Shown: positions 21,757 to 32,218 of the stretch, piece after piece
Layout: the number at the start of each line of letters is the position of its first letter
Numbering within the stretch: position 1 is the stretch's first letter
Source of the DNA: Branchipolynoe longqiensis
Taxonomy: Eukaryota > Annelida > Polychaeta > Phyllodocida > Polynoidae
Direction: 5' to 3'
Assembly: GCA_030323885.1 (NCBI GenBank)
Contig: CM059193.1
Coordinates: 74,685,543 to 74,749,542, forward strand
DNA: 64,000 nucleotides
The notes under the pieces: model-generated
What the model was told of the DNA's origin: nothing
Databases searched by the model: none
The model's input: only the letters and a program-made list of their open reading frames with translations
Program-made: the position numbers and the translations under genes

Positions 21757-21824
21757 CAAGGCAAGTGATTATATACACACACAGAATAGGGTGAGCAGTG
21801 CAGTGCATATCTAGTACATGATCC

Positions 21825-22015
21825 TGCTTCATGGCAGCGACGTTGTGGGCATAATGAAGTTGTCAAATATTGTGCCTAGAACAGGTTTTCGAACACACCC
21901 TTTTTACCATTCATTGGCTAGTGTGCTAACCATTACATTACCTAGGTTCCGTGAGGCAATCACCCTATCCATTACCACCTGCCTATGCGGATCCTTCCTT
22001 GAGAGTTGAATGCAA
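21825..22015 (-). repeat. SINE-like repeat P, copy 2
   Basis: Reverse complement of the order at 17620-17840: GTGGGCATAATGAAGTTGTC, ATTGTGCCTAGAACAGG, GTGAGGCAATCACCCTATCC, CCACCTGCCTATGCGGATCC. Divergent but colinear. Confidence 0.5.
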
Positions 22016-22037
22016 AGTACTACATACTGTATATGAG

Positions 22038-22287
22038 ACTGTCTTAAAAGGTGCTAAGCAGAATGGGACAACACTTTGTCCATTGTAACAATCAACATAC
22101 TATCTGCTTATGCATTTGCTCGGGATAAACTGATTTGTTTTTTAAATGGTGTTTCATTAATCCCAATTGAATACATATTGATTTGAAGCAAATGTCCTTG
22201 TGTTTTCAGTGTAGCCGTTTCTGTGCTGCTTTGTGTCAATCGTTACAATGGACAACAAAAAGAAGAGTTATCACCTTTTGAGACAGG
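22038..22287. mobile_element. Possible TIR element, about 250 bp
   Basis: CTGTCTTAAAAGGTGCTAAG with TTGTCCATTGTAACAATC at the left, and GTTACAATGGACAAC with ATCACCTTTTGAGACAG at the right, give an imperfect 55-bp inverted pair. Single copy in the window. Confidence 0.4.
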
Positions 22288-23274
22288 GTCATGTGTCCCA
22301 ATAGAAGCACGCCATCCAATAGAAGCACACAGTCTTATTTCAAGATTGAAAGCATGCATAAATGTACGATCATATTCAGGCTGAATGCACATAAAATAGG
22401 ACAATCCCACTTTATTTCATAGACATAACAAAAACAAATCCATGAAATAATAAACAGTGATGAATGTTTGGTTTCCACATTACGATGCTGATCATATTTT
22501 CTTTCTTTGATTGATTGCAAGTCAAATAATTATTGTATCCGCTGTGTATTAAGTATGTTGGCAGTAGTACATTTATTGAAGCTATCCCACGAAATAAATT
22601 AAAAGTTTACTTACATGATTTTGTGCTAATGTGAAAAAGTGAAAATTTACACATTTTACTATGTTGTATATGGTAAAATGAGGTTCTGGATGTGTCTTTG
22701 ATTTTCATGTTACATGAGTGATATTAATGTATTGTTCAATTTGTATAAGATGTAATGCGAAAAGTGAAATTCATGTTTTTCAACTATGACATATGCACAA
22801 CATGCAAACCTTCATAGGACATTGGATTAATCTATTATTTGGAAGATGTTTTGCTATTATTTGGAGGGTTTTCACTTTTGGTTTCCATGTCACACTTTAG
22901 TGGCCAGTTTTAGAGAATGACCCATATATATAGATAGAGATGTATCCATTCCTTCCTTTACAAAATGTCCCATTTTGGACATACTTGAAATAAACTAGTT
23001 AATCATTCATAAATACGACTCCATATAAACAACACGCTGAACTGATTAATGGATGTTGAAGCCCTAATTGCTTCTTTGTTTAATTAAAATTTTAAAAACC
23101 GAAGCTAAGTGATCAAGTCCTTTGGCACCGTGAAGTATTTCTCCGACAAACATGCAAATAAGCAACGGACGAAGCCCATTCGTCCCCTACCAACTCTATA
23201 TTCCATTCCTTCTCTGTCCATTTTTTTAATTTGTAAAATCTGAAATTGCCAGTACCCTAAGCCTACCACTAAAA
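22288..23274. other. Unassigned AT-rich DNA, about 1 kb
   Basis: No repeat family, satellite or convincing frame. The longest nearly element-free stretch in the first half of the window. It could be single-copy intronic DNA. Confidence 0.4.
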
Positions 23275-23347
23275 AAAGGTTAGTTTTATTTAACGACGCC
23301 TCTAGAGCACATTGAATTTTATCATCGGCTATTGGACGTAAAATATT
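23275..23347 (-). repeat. SINE B tail (minus)
   Basis: AGTTTTATTTAACGACGCCT, CTAGAGCACATTGAATTTTA, TCATCGGCTATTGGACGT. The 3' end only. Confidence 0.75.
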
Positions 23348-23470
23348 AATTTGGTAAGTCATTGGTTTGACTCGACCAGGATTCGAACCCACAAACTCAT
23401 GTGTTCGGATCCCCCGATATCCCATAACAGGGGATGGATGTGCAACTCATTCGGCGACCGCGTCTGGTCG
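23348..23470 (-). repeat. SINE A type-II head (minus), fragment
   Basis: GTAAGTCATTGGTTTGACTC, ACCAGGATTCGAACCCACAA, TGTTCGGATCCCCCGATATC, ending GACCGCGTCTGGTCG. Body and tail missing. Abuts the SINE B tail directly, with no spacer. Confidence 0.75.
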
Positions 23471-23680
23471 CCTTCATTCATGCCACATGCCGACTTTCAG
23501 AAATATTTGTTCTCCCATTCGATTTGATTTCAACTTGCGCATCAAAGTACCTTTACTTGTATAACCAACATATAATATTGTCAATCCGGTAATGGGATAT
23601 AAGTGTTCTTATATGGGATGTTAATATCAATGCACTGTATAGATGAGTCATGACAATGAGTGAAGCTAGTATTTAGTGGC

Positions 23681-23990
23681 GTTCTCTGTGGCGGAGTGGT
23701 TAGAGTGTCTGACTTTTTTCTAGGTCAGACTCCTAATCTGAGGGTCGGCGGTTCGATTCCCCGTGCCCCCACCTCTGCCAATTTGGATTTCCACCGCTGT
23801 GTATAACTTACAGCGTCATCAAAGGCCGGTTGCTCTCATACCATGTCTATGTTGTGTGGGAGGTTAAAAATCCCTTGGGTCGGTAAAAGTGTAGGCTCGG
23901 GCTTTCTATCGACCAGCAGTGGAATGAGGAAGACCAGTCGTCTATGACTGAAATGTCTCCTACTAATGGACCAACAACAAAAAAAAGATT
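23681..23990 (+). repeat. SINE C, tail type T2
   Basis: Head and body as at 21446, but after the shared GTGTAGGCTCGGGCTTTCTA it carries a different tail, T2: AGCAGTGGAATGAGGAAGAC, CAGTCGTCTATGACTGAAAT, ending TGGACCAACAACAAAAAAAA. Confidence 0.85.
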
Positions 23991-24025
23991 TACAAAGATA
24001 TGCCGATTATATCACAAGCAGGCAC

Positions 24026-24385
24026 TTAAAACTGCCTAGTCCGATGAAGCATACAAGTTTCAAAACCAAAGCAACTATATAAATTTGATTCTACAAATCC
24101 AACTTAGATAACGATGCACTTATTAAACATTTGTTGCCACATAAAAGAGAAGTCAGAGGCAATTTAACAGGACCTGTTACTGGTGAAGTCTATGGTGTCA
24201 GAGATTTGGTATGGATGCCAAAATTAATTTAACATATTTGCACTTCAAATATCTCAAAACTTAGTCATTTAAAATAAAAGTTACTTCAAATCAAATCAAA
24301 GTAACGGAGGCTATGCCAATCAGTTGAATATATTTATCTCAGAAAAGTGGTAGAAATTCAAAACCATCGGACTATGCCACTTAAA
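24026..24385 (-). mobile_element. MITE D, copy 1 (inverted)
   Basis: Termini TTAAAACTGCCTAGTCCGAT and ACCATCGGACTATGCCACTT. The interior reads the D body backwards (GATAACGATGCACTTATTAA, TTTAACAGGACCTGTTACTG). Paired head-to-head with the next element. Confidence 0.75.
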
Positions 24386-24427
24386 ATTTATGCTGCCTTA
24401 TTTCCTTTTTTTTGTTTGTGTGTTTGT

Positions 24428-24784
24428 TTAAAGTTGCATATCTGCTGATGGTTTTGAATTTCTGTATTTTTTTCGAGATAAATATATTAGATCGACCACT
24501 AGTATCTACTTTACATTGGGTCAAAGTTCATTATATTTTAAATGGTAAACCTTTGAGATATTTTGAGTCCAAACATGGAAAATTAGTTTTGGCAAGCTTG
24601 CCAAAGCTCTGACACTATAGACTTCTGCAGCAACAGGTTCTGTTAAATTGACTCAGTATTGCCTTCTACGCAGAAACAAATGCTTAATAAGTGCATCAGT
24701 ATCTAAGTTAGATATGTCAAATCAAATCTAGATAATTGGTTTGGTTTTGAAAATTTGATATTTCATCGGACTATCCAGCTTTAA
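24428..24784 (+). mobile_element. MITE D, copy 2
   Basis: Left TTAAAGTTGCATATCTGCTG, body GAGATAAATATATTAGATCG, CTTCTGCAGCAACAGGTTCT, TTAATAAGTGCATCAGTATC, right end TTTCATCGGACTATCCAGCT. About 357 bp, non-coding. Further copies or fragments at 16150, 31090, 43914 and 59990. Confidence 0.75.
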
Positions 24785-25124
24785 CGACCCCCCAGCACAA
24801 AAAGTAGACATCGGCTATTCGGGGTACATTCTAATTTCCCTCATTTTTATACATGTATCAATCTTTAATATTCAAACAGTTGTGCAGAAAGGATGCAGTC
24901 AGAAACTAAGGCATTGAATGTTGCCTGACAATAAAGAATTGACTGGCAAGGTGACCCAATATTTCACTGTCACCCTTTTGACTGAATACAGTTTTATTTT
25001 TCAAGTTGGAAATAATCGGGTAGGTGTCTAGGCTTTAGGAGCTGGGAATCACCAAAAAGAAAAGAAATTGATAAAATACAAACTTCGGTACCTGGAACGC
25101 TAGGACAACCCCTTGATTGGCTGA
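24785..25124. other. Unassigned DNA
   Basis: No recognisable repeat before the LINE fragment begins. Confidence 0.35.
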
Positions 25125-25269
25125 GTGGCCGCAAGAGCTGCTGGGAAGGGCAAACCCGGGCCTCTCAGATTGGCCGAAGGGGGAGGCAGGAAGACAGACA
25201 AACTTATGCAAGGGTGGTGGGGTCGAGCAAGGCCAAGGTCATCAGTTACACTTGTGTTTCTTCGGCGAC

Positions 25270-25625
25270 AGGCACTGATAATGAATGATTATGTTATCAA
25301 CAAGGAAGCCAGTGCCAAGGTCCATCAGGCAATTGGACCACATAAAGATCTTCTGATGATCGTAAAGAGACTTACCCTGCAGAGGTATGGCCGTAATTCA
25401 CATGTACCATGCCTCGTTAAAGCCATCTTGCAAGGCACAGTGAAAGGGGGAAGAAAACAAGGCGGACAATGCAAGAAATGGGAAGACAACATCAGGGAAT
25501 GGACAGACCTGGAGTTTTGGAAAGTCCCACAGGGCAGTGGAGAACACACGGAAATGGAGAAAACTGATTGTTAAGTCATCGGTGGGGCCCCGGCGACCCT
25601 CACGGTTAAGAGATTGATGATGATG
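25270..25625 (+). pseudogene. Non-LTR retrotransposon (LINE) 3' end, C-terminal reverse-transcriptase region
   Basis: The frame through 25275-25574 reads IGPHKDLLMIVKRL, then ILQGTVKGGRKQGG and WEDNIREWTDLEF, the recurrent C-terminal block found downstream of the polymerase domain in many animal non-LTR elements (usually QAIGPHEDLL..., a WYGH core, GRQ, RWEDNI, EWTGLEF). The W-Y-G-H core is degenerate here (RYGRNS). After 25540 the reading continues in another frame (ENTRKWRKLIVKSS), so there is a frameshift. The element ends in a TGATGATGATGATGA microsatellite at about 25615. Polymerase and endonuclease domains are absent: a 5'-truncated dead copy. Clade not assigned. Confidence 0.75.
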
Positions 25626-25807
25626 ATGACTGGTAATGAATGAACATCATGACCCGCATTCACTCCAATTTGTAGCAGGCCTGGAGTGTGCCGGATTTGT
25701 GTTCATTAGAGCGGGCTGTGGTCATTTAGACGACAGTGTCCTGTCGATCATCACAGCCCTGAACAATTACCACACACTGCCTCCTGCTTCTACACCGCCA
25801 CTCGCTG

Positions 25808-26462
25808 TCTGCCGCCACCCACCACCCACCACCCACCACCCGCTACATGCCATACACATCACCCACCACATACCACCCACCATCCACCACCCACCACCCA
25901 CCACCCACCACCCACCACCCACCACCCACCGCCCGCTACATGCAATACGCATCACCCGCCACATACCACCCACCATCCACCACCCACCACCCGCAACATG
26001 CCACATGCATCACCCGCCACCCACCACTCGCCACCCACCACCCACCACCCACCACCCACCACCCACCACCCGCTACATGCCACACGCATCACCCGCCACC
26101 CACCACCCACCACCACCACCACCACCCACCACCCACCACCCACCGCCCGCTACATGCAATACGCATCACCCGCCACACACCACCCGCCACCCACCACCCA
26201 CCACCCACCACCCGCTACATGCAATACGCATCACCCGCCACATACCACCCACCACCCACCACCCATCACCCACCACCCGCTACATGCCACACGCATCACC
26301 CACCACCCACCACTCGCCGCCCGGCACCCGCTACAAGCCACACACACCACCCGCCACCCGCCACCCACCCACTCGCCACCCCCACCCACCACCCGCTACA
26401 GGCCACACACATGACCCGCCACCCGCCACCCGCCACCCACCACCCACCACCCGCTACATGGC
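25808..26462. repeat. CCACC minisatellite with a 65-90-bp higher-order unit
   Basis: CCACCCACCACCCACCACCC runs punctuated about ten times by CCCGCTACATGCMATACGCA-type segments (25846, 25936, 25993, 26070, 26147, 26212, 26278, 26328, 26392, 26450), so the true unit is long and irregular. The H/P/T frames on the plus strand and G/W/V frames on the minus strand are compositional. Confidence 0.9.
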
Positions 26463-26905
26463 CATTTAATAAAATAAACAATCATCACGGTGTTTACAAC
26501 ACAAACAAAGATAAATGTAATCATGTATACATGGCTCTCTCCCATGTACCATTTATATCTTTAAGTTCAACATAATAAACCACAAACAAAAATTAAAACT
26601 ATATCTGTATTCACGTGTGTCCTGTAATTGTCCCAATTCGCATCTGAGTAAATACATGAACAAACAACTGTTTTCTGTTTTCCCTCTCACGCACATCTAA
26701 ATCAATTATTGTGTTGAGAGACGACGAATCACCAATCAATACAATTACGCCGGCTTGCCTTCTCCCCAATGGGAACAAAGAAACTAACTGTATTAGAGGG
26801 CTGAGCATTTAATGGACTGGCCAGGCAACTGGCTAACTCCACTTTCTGAGCTTGCATCGAGGAGCGACATATAATCGGGGATTAATCTAATCTTAAATCT
26901 CGGGA
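26463..26905. other. Unassigned DNA
   Basis: No repeat or gene recognised. Confidence 0.35.
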
Positions 26906-27230
26906 ACCAGACGGGATAGCTGAAAGAGGTAGAGCATCCGTATCCCCCGTGGGATCGTGGGTTCGAACCCTGGTTGAGTCAAATCAATAGCTTAAGCATT
27001 TATACTTGTCGCTTCCTAGCCAGGCGCTCGGCATTATTAGGATAGGGCAGGGACTGGTTGGCTCAGTGTCAGGATAATGTGATTGAGTGGGATATCGGAT
27101 CATGGTGCTGGTGGCCTGGTCTCCCAGTGGGGCAGCACTATAAAGTCACCATGAGTGTGCACTGTCACAAGTTGTTAGCCCTCCTGAAATGACCTTGGAT
27201 GTTGCTGGGACATATAAAACAACTAACAAA
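26906..27230 (+). repeat. SINE A, full length
   Basis: A-box region GATAGCTGAAAGAGGTAGAG, B box GTGGGTTCGAACCCTGGTTG, body GGCTCAGTGTCAGGATAATG, GGGGCAGCACTATAAAGTCA, end GGATGTTGCTGGGACATATA. A good family reference. Confidence 0.9.
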
Positions 27231-27686
27231 ATCTAATCTCGGATGGGGAATATTACAGAGTAGACAAGCGATTGTATTTAATTGATTCTGCAATCACATC
27301 GATCCTGAGATTAAGGAACGTTGGTTGATTACCTTGCTAAATGCTATCAGTGTCTATGTGTATTTAGGTTCCCCTCATTACCACTCGGTTTCACTGCTAC
27401 TGGCTAGCCCCTAAATATCTACCGGGACCCTTTGTTATAGCTGCACAGTCCATGAAGCCTACAGCTCGGTGTCTTTTGAATGGATGTTGCTCGTTTGAGT
27501 GTAGAAAGTGGAGTGTCTCTTGCTAGATACTCTAGCCAAGAGTGCCAGAGTGGGGTCTATGTGTCAGGTATAAGGAATGCAGGTGACTGGGCTCATATAA
27601 CCAGCCAATCAGACACCCTGTATAGCCTAGGGGGGCAACGCCCTAATAGGGGGCAGCTGCTTCGGCTCTTACTGATGACCAAGTGT
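27231..27686. other. Unassigned DNA
   Basis: A short frame at 27480-27743 has no recognisable domain. No repeat recognised. Confidence 0.35.
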
Positions 27687-28713
27687 GAAGAAAGAGTTCA
27701 GGCGCAAAACCAGGTAAACTCCCGATCCAAAACTGTAGCTTAAATAACAGATTTGTACGTGAAAATAATTATAATTTTCACTAATTTCACTTTTCATCGT
27801 GTTGAATGAGCGTATGCTCATTTGGGGGTCATTGCAGGGCACACTAGACAACGAAGGCATTGGGCCCCCCCCTCCGCCTCCCCAGCTCCCCCCTTCCCCT
27901 CTCCGCTCCCCCCTTCTCCCCAGCCCCTCCCCCCTCTCCCTCCCAATCTCTCCTCCCCCCCCCTTCCCCCCGGTGCCCCCCCATATGGTGGCGGCCGGGG
28001 TGGTGGGTGATGGTGTTGGGGGGGGGGGGGAACTCTCCACGGGGAGGGGAACAAAACACCCGCCACATGCGACTCATGCCGCGCCTCCTATGTCCTCCCC
28101 TCTCATTGGTCAGCACTCCTGACAGACCTCTCTCACTCAACCAATCACATAACATCCCAAGCTGGCCCCCTACAGCTCCCCACTTCTTATGGTCACTCCG
28201 CTCTCAGCCACCGAACTGACCACTAACCTCCTTTTCCCCCACCCACCCACTCCTCGGATATTTTAAGTGACATTACATTATATAATTTTAATAACTAATT
28301 AACAATTAACATTAAACATATATACATAATTATCACTCTTAATAATAAAGTAACTGTTGCCAACCACTGGTTGCCCTGTGATTTATTCAACTCACTGCAA
28401 TGCTCATATTTGTCTCATCTCCCCTCACCTCACTACCATCTCTCACCACTCCGATCACCACATGACCTTTTCCCCGCAGCATTCGGATACCACCGTTGAA
28501 ATGTAATGCTTCCGGGGGCTGCCCGGAATAAAGCCATATCCTCCAACTTCTGTTTCCACGTCGTGTGTGCTATTGACTGTAATGTGATCACATGACTATG
28601 GAGAAATGAACAAACAAGTAGAACTATAAAAGATAAACTTCTTGAAGGGTTGATTCAAAGGTTTATCTCCATTTTGGGATTGGCGTTTGCGTGGTTTTGC
28701 ACCTGAACTCTTC
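27687..28713. mobile_element. MITE G split by a 0.76-kb insertion
   Basis: Left half 27687-27803 (AGAGTTCAGGCGCAAAACCA, GTGAAAATAATTATAATTTT), right half about 28575-28713 (GACTATGGAGAAATGAACAA, GGTTTATCTCCATTTTGGGA, GGTTTTGCACCTGAACTCTT). Flanks AAGTGT and AAGTGG. Removing the middle gives a G element of about 250 bp, matching the copies at 29940, 49491, 58461 and 61906. Confidence 0.7.
27804..28574. mobile_element. Unclassified insertion inside MITE G
   Basis: The hexamer TCGTGT occurs at both junctions (about 27797 and 28560), a possible target duplication. The interior has a C-rich tract (27865-27990), a run of 12 G at 28018, two AATAAA signals (28345, 28527) and GTTGCCCTGTGATTTATTCA. 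The polyadenylation signals and size suggest an LTR-type element, but TG...CA ends are not clear. Proline/glycine-rich frames here reflect composition. Confidence 0.45.
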
Positions 28714-28842
28714 AAGTGGAACCTGGAATAGCTGTATTGGACCGCTTTATATACGAAGGAATTTCGGGAATCTATTACATGATTTCCAAAGTCAACCCAA
28801 AGTTTACATCCTGGATATACCCCATGGTTAATCCGAATATAC

Positions 28843-29000
28843 GGTGGCCATATGAGTTGAGCATCCAGGTCCCATTTGTCTAGGTCATGGGGGTTCGAAC
28901 CCTGGCCGACTCAAATCAGTGACTAAAATATTGATACTTTTCGTTACCTACCTTGATGATGATCGGCTTTATTAGGATAGGATATGGAGCAGTAGAATGA
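28843..29000 (+). repeat. SINE A head joined to tail T2
   Basis: Head GGGGGTTCGAACCCTGGCCG, CAAATCAGTGACTAAAATAT, GGCTTTATTAGGATAGGATA, then GGAGCAGTAGAATGAGGGAG, which is tail T2 of SINE C and not the SINE A body. Confidence 0.65.
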
Positions 29001-29384
29001 GGGAGACTAAGTTTCTGCCATTGAATGTCCTATTTATATATATTTAATTATTATATTAACCATAAACCATCAAAAACAGAGACTCCCGATCTGAAAACAT
29101 AGAACATTATATATGTAATAGAAAAGGGAGACCCTGAAAACACCCTGGGGCAAAACCCCAGAAGGGCATGTGATAGGTCATGGCCCACAAACTGGGCTGT
29201 CCTAAGGGGGTAATCTGGACCACCCTCAGTAAATAACGACGTACAAGCTTGTAATTGTAGAGTAGGCTATTTCATACGTGGTAGTAAAACCAAAACCAAA
29301 AATTGAATATAGGGCCTACTATTCGCACCCACTACAAGGGCGATCAGAACATAAAACCAATAACACCTACACCTAGAACTAAAA

Positions 29385-29580
29385 GCATTAGCTATCTAAT
29401 GGTCCTTCTCTATTTCGGATCGACCTTGGATAGCCAAACCCAACACAAAACAAGCTCAAACATCTACGAGCCAAGAACACACTTAACTGCCAACAGCTAC
29501 CTAGCAGTCCTTTCCTATTTAGGATCGACCTTGGATAGCCAACCCCAACACAAAACAAGCTCAAACATCTACAGATACTA
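29385..29580. repeat. Two tandem copies of a 105-bp unit
   Basis: GGATCGACCTTGGATAGCCA occurs at 29417 and 29522 within AAACAAGCTCAAACATCTAC contexts. Two units with few differences. Not matched elsewhere in the window. Confidence 0.8.
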
Positions 29581-29587
29581 AATAATC

Positions 29588-29750
29588 ACCATGTACCTGC
29601 TACTGTGTGAGAAACAAAAACCCATCTTATCACCTCCTACTGTGTGATAAGGTTAAACCACTACTACAACTGGCCAGCATTGAAAACAAGCCCGAGCCCT
29701 CGAGCTTACATGCTATGGACAGTATAAACAAAGGATAAAAAAAAAGAACA
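29588..29750 (+). repeat. Repeat Q, copy 1
   Basis: CATGTACCTGCTACTGTGTG, TCACCTCCTACTGTGTGATA, AGGTTAAACCACTACTACAA match the reverse complement of 38130-38222. The continuation, GCATTGAAAACAAGCCCGAG, CATGCTATGGACAGTATAAA, matches the reverse complement of 37310-37365. A dispersed repeat with an A-rich end. Confidence 0.6.
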
Positions 29751-29799
29751 ACAAAAATCTCTCTTGGTTAATCAACTAATGTAGCAGAAACAAACAGGG

Positions 29800-29870
29800 T
29801 ATCGGCATTACTAAGACAGCACAAGGAGCAGTAGAACGAGGAGGACCAACATTCCTAAGTTAATATTTCC
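29800..29870 (+). repeat. SINE A/T2 chimera fragment
   Basis: CGGCATTACTAAGACAGCAC (SINE A) directly followed by AAGGAGCAGTAGAACGAGGA (tail T2). Same junction type as 28843-29000. Confidence 0.5.
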
Positions 29871-29938
29871 CCAGCTCTCTCAGAATTGTTCTCATCGAAG
29901 TTCAATACATATCCAGTCAAGTCATATTTTAAAGCAAA

Positions 29939-30155
29939 TGAAGAGTTCAGACGCAAAACCATGTAAACGCCAATAAAAAAATGTGGTTTAAATAAACATT
30001 TAATTCTCACTAACTTTTCATATGATCATATGGTTATGGAGCAATGAACACACAATTTGGAATATACACAAATTAACTTTTTGTAGGTTTGATTCCAATG
30101 TTTATCTCCATTTTTGGATTGGTGTTTACTGGGATTTGCACCTGAACTCTTCATA
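29939..30155. mobile_element. MITE G, complete
   Basis: GAAGAGTTCAGACGCAAAAC at the left, and TTGGATTGGTGTTTACTGGG then ATTTGCACCTGAACTCTTC at the right: termini of about 45 bp that mirror each other. No coding. Confidence 0.8.
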
Positions 30156-30249
30156 ATATTCCTCACATATTTATTACATATAAACCAAATATTCAGCTCT
30201 TGAGAATAACAACAAAAATGTTGATTTAATATACATCGTAAAAGGGCCT

Positions 30250-30582
30250 TTTTTTTCTTCTTGAAGATTTATGCTGCCAATTATGGATAGGTCTGAATAG
30301 ATTTGTTTTCATCATTAGACAGTTTGTCGATAGAAAGCCTGAGACTACACTTTTACCGACCCAAGGGATTTTTGAACCTCCCACTCCACATAGACATGGT
30401 ATGAGAGCAACTGGCCTTTGATAATGCTGTAAGTTATACACAGCAGTGGAAAGAATTGATTGAATTGATTGAATCCAAATTGGCAGAGGTGGGTGCATGG
30501 GGAATTGAACCACCGACCTTCAGATTAAGAGACCTATCTAGAAAAATGTCAAACACTCTAACCCCTCTGCCACAGAGCACAC
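30250..30582 (-). repeat. SINE C (minus), tail type T1
   Basis: TTGAAGATTTATGCTGCCAA, TTTACCGACCCAAGGGATTT, CTTTGATAATGCTGTAAGTT, B box GGGGAATTGAACCACCGACC, A box CTAACCCCTCTGCCACAGAG. A TTGATTGAATTGATTGAA slip lies in the body at about 30457. Confidence 0.85.
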
Positions 30583-31089
30583 CACACACAAATTCCCCTG
30601 AGAAATTTTAAGATGACATTTTGTACATGTTGAATATTTGCTTCGTTGCAGGTGAGATCATATGCTTGATGAATGAATGCTGGCTCCTACAATGGATGTT
30701 CCATTGTAGGGGATGAAGTCATGGGACAAGGTCAGGTTGGTATCTACTTTTATTCTAATGGTAATTCATAGGGCCACAGCAAAGGAAATATCATTGCTAC
30801 TGAATGACATGGTCTATTGTCAGTCGTCCGAGTACCAACACATTCCCTGCACACTCTGCCATGCATATCATATGCACTCTCTAATCATTTGGACATCATT
30901 TGTCTTCTGTAGCTTCTGCATAATGCGCGGCATGATGGAACCGACAATAATTCTCGATCATGGACGAGATTTCAATATTTAAGGGGGCCCTTCCAACAAA
31001 ATGGTTATTGGATATGTGAATACAGCAGCCATTGTCTGTACTGACATGTTAGGTTTCTGTCGCTTATAATGCACAATTGTATCAAACTG
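30583..31089. other. Unassigned DNA
   Basis: An 89-codon plus-strand frame at 30713-30982 shows no domain, signal peptide or repeat match that I recognise. Not called as a gene. Confidence 0.35.
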
Positions 31090-31325
31090 ATGATGTCTTA
31101 AGGTTTGCTTTGAGGTTTTTTGGTCATTTTATGAGATAAAGATATGAGGTTGATCGTTACAATCTACCTTAATTTAGTTTGAGATAATTTCGGCTTAAGA
31201 TGACGAACGCTGGGGATATTTGAAGTCTAAATATGACAAATTGATTTGAGCATTCTTGTCAGAATGCTGACCCCATAGGTTTGAACAGTAATATACTTAG
31301 TACATACATCCTTCTATGCAGCAGC
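31090..31325 (+). mobile_element. MITE D, diverged
   Basis: ATGAGATAAAGATATGAGGT, ATCTACCTTAATTTAGTTTG, TGACCCCATAGGTTTGAACA, CATCCTTCTATGCAGCAGCA follow MITE D order with many substitutions. Confidence 0.5.
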
Positions 31326-31629
31326 ATATGAAGCTTTCCTTTTTATTGGCTAGGACAGATGGTGCATTTGCTAATTCTCAACAATTCACATGTGACTTGT
31401 TAATATATACAGGAATGTGTTATGAGTCAGTCTGTGCTCAGTGATAAACCCGATGCTGTTGAACATTGTCCTTGAGGCGGAACTACTGAATTCCAATATT
31501 CCAATATTAGCTTGTAATTATCTGTAATCAAGTTACATATTCAAATTCATTCCAGTCTCTTCCTCAAATTGTGCTAATATTTGCTAGCAATAATCAAGCG
31601 GGTTATCCCGGTTAGATAAGAGTCAGCAT

Positions 31630-32180
31630 AAAGTGACTGAGTGGCAGACTATGTCATGGTGCTCGCAGCACTGTATCCCGCTGGATGCATCAATATGAGG
31701 CCGCCACCAGCATGCCCTCTTACGATTCGCTGGCCATCCTTGATATGACGTCTTATCTTGCTGCGGCAAAGCACCCCCATCACCGATTTATCGACAATCA
31801 GTCACACAGTGACTGTCCTTTGTGTAACATGTGGTGTTGCTAGGACCTAAAGCACCAATCAACCCCCAATACGCCCTAATTGACACTCGTGTATATTGTC
31901 ACGATATAGGGAAAATCGTGGATGTTACCTTCACCGTTGCTAGGATGTAAGACCACAATCCACTCACTAAACCACAATCACTCCCTCCCACCGGTGTGTG
32001 CACTGTCACGTTACTATGCCGGTCCTTCATGCCACCGCGTATGTTGCTAAGACGTGAAACCACAAACGACTCACCGATCAAGAATCACTACCACTCTCTT
32101 GTCTGTGAAGTGTCATTATTCAATGACCATTGTGGATATGACCTCAGGTTTTGCTAGGATGTTAAACCCCACTCACCAAC
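31630..32180 (+). repeat. Degenerate SINE A with reiterated 3' ends
   Basis: Body AAAGTGACTGAGTGGCAGAC at 31633, then successive copies of the terminal motif at about 31748 (TTGCTGCGGCAAAGCACCC), 31843 (GTTGCTAGGACCTAAAGCAC), 31938 (GTTGCTAGGATGTAAGACCA), 32042 (GTTGCTAAGACGTGAAACCA) and 32150 (TTGCTAGGATGTTAAACCCC). Spacing is about 95-110 bp, close to the length of the SINE A terminal module. Confidence 0.6.
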
Positions 32181-32218
32181 GACATGACAATTAGGCAATT
32201 CACCACACAACAGGCATA

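Noticed and set aside
25636..26575. H/P/T-rich frames over 240 codons
   Set aside because: Compositional product of the CCACC minisatellite.
30713..30982. 89-codon frame with a possible hydrophobic segment
   Set aside because: No recognisable domain, no splice or promoter context, length within chance expectation for this composition.
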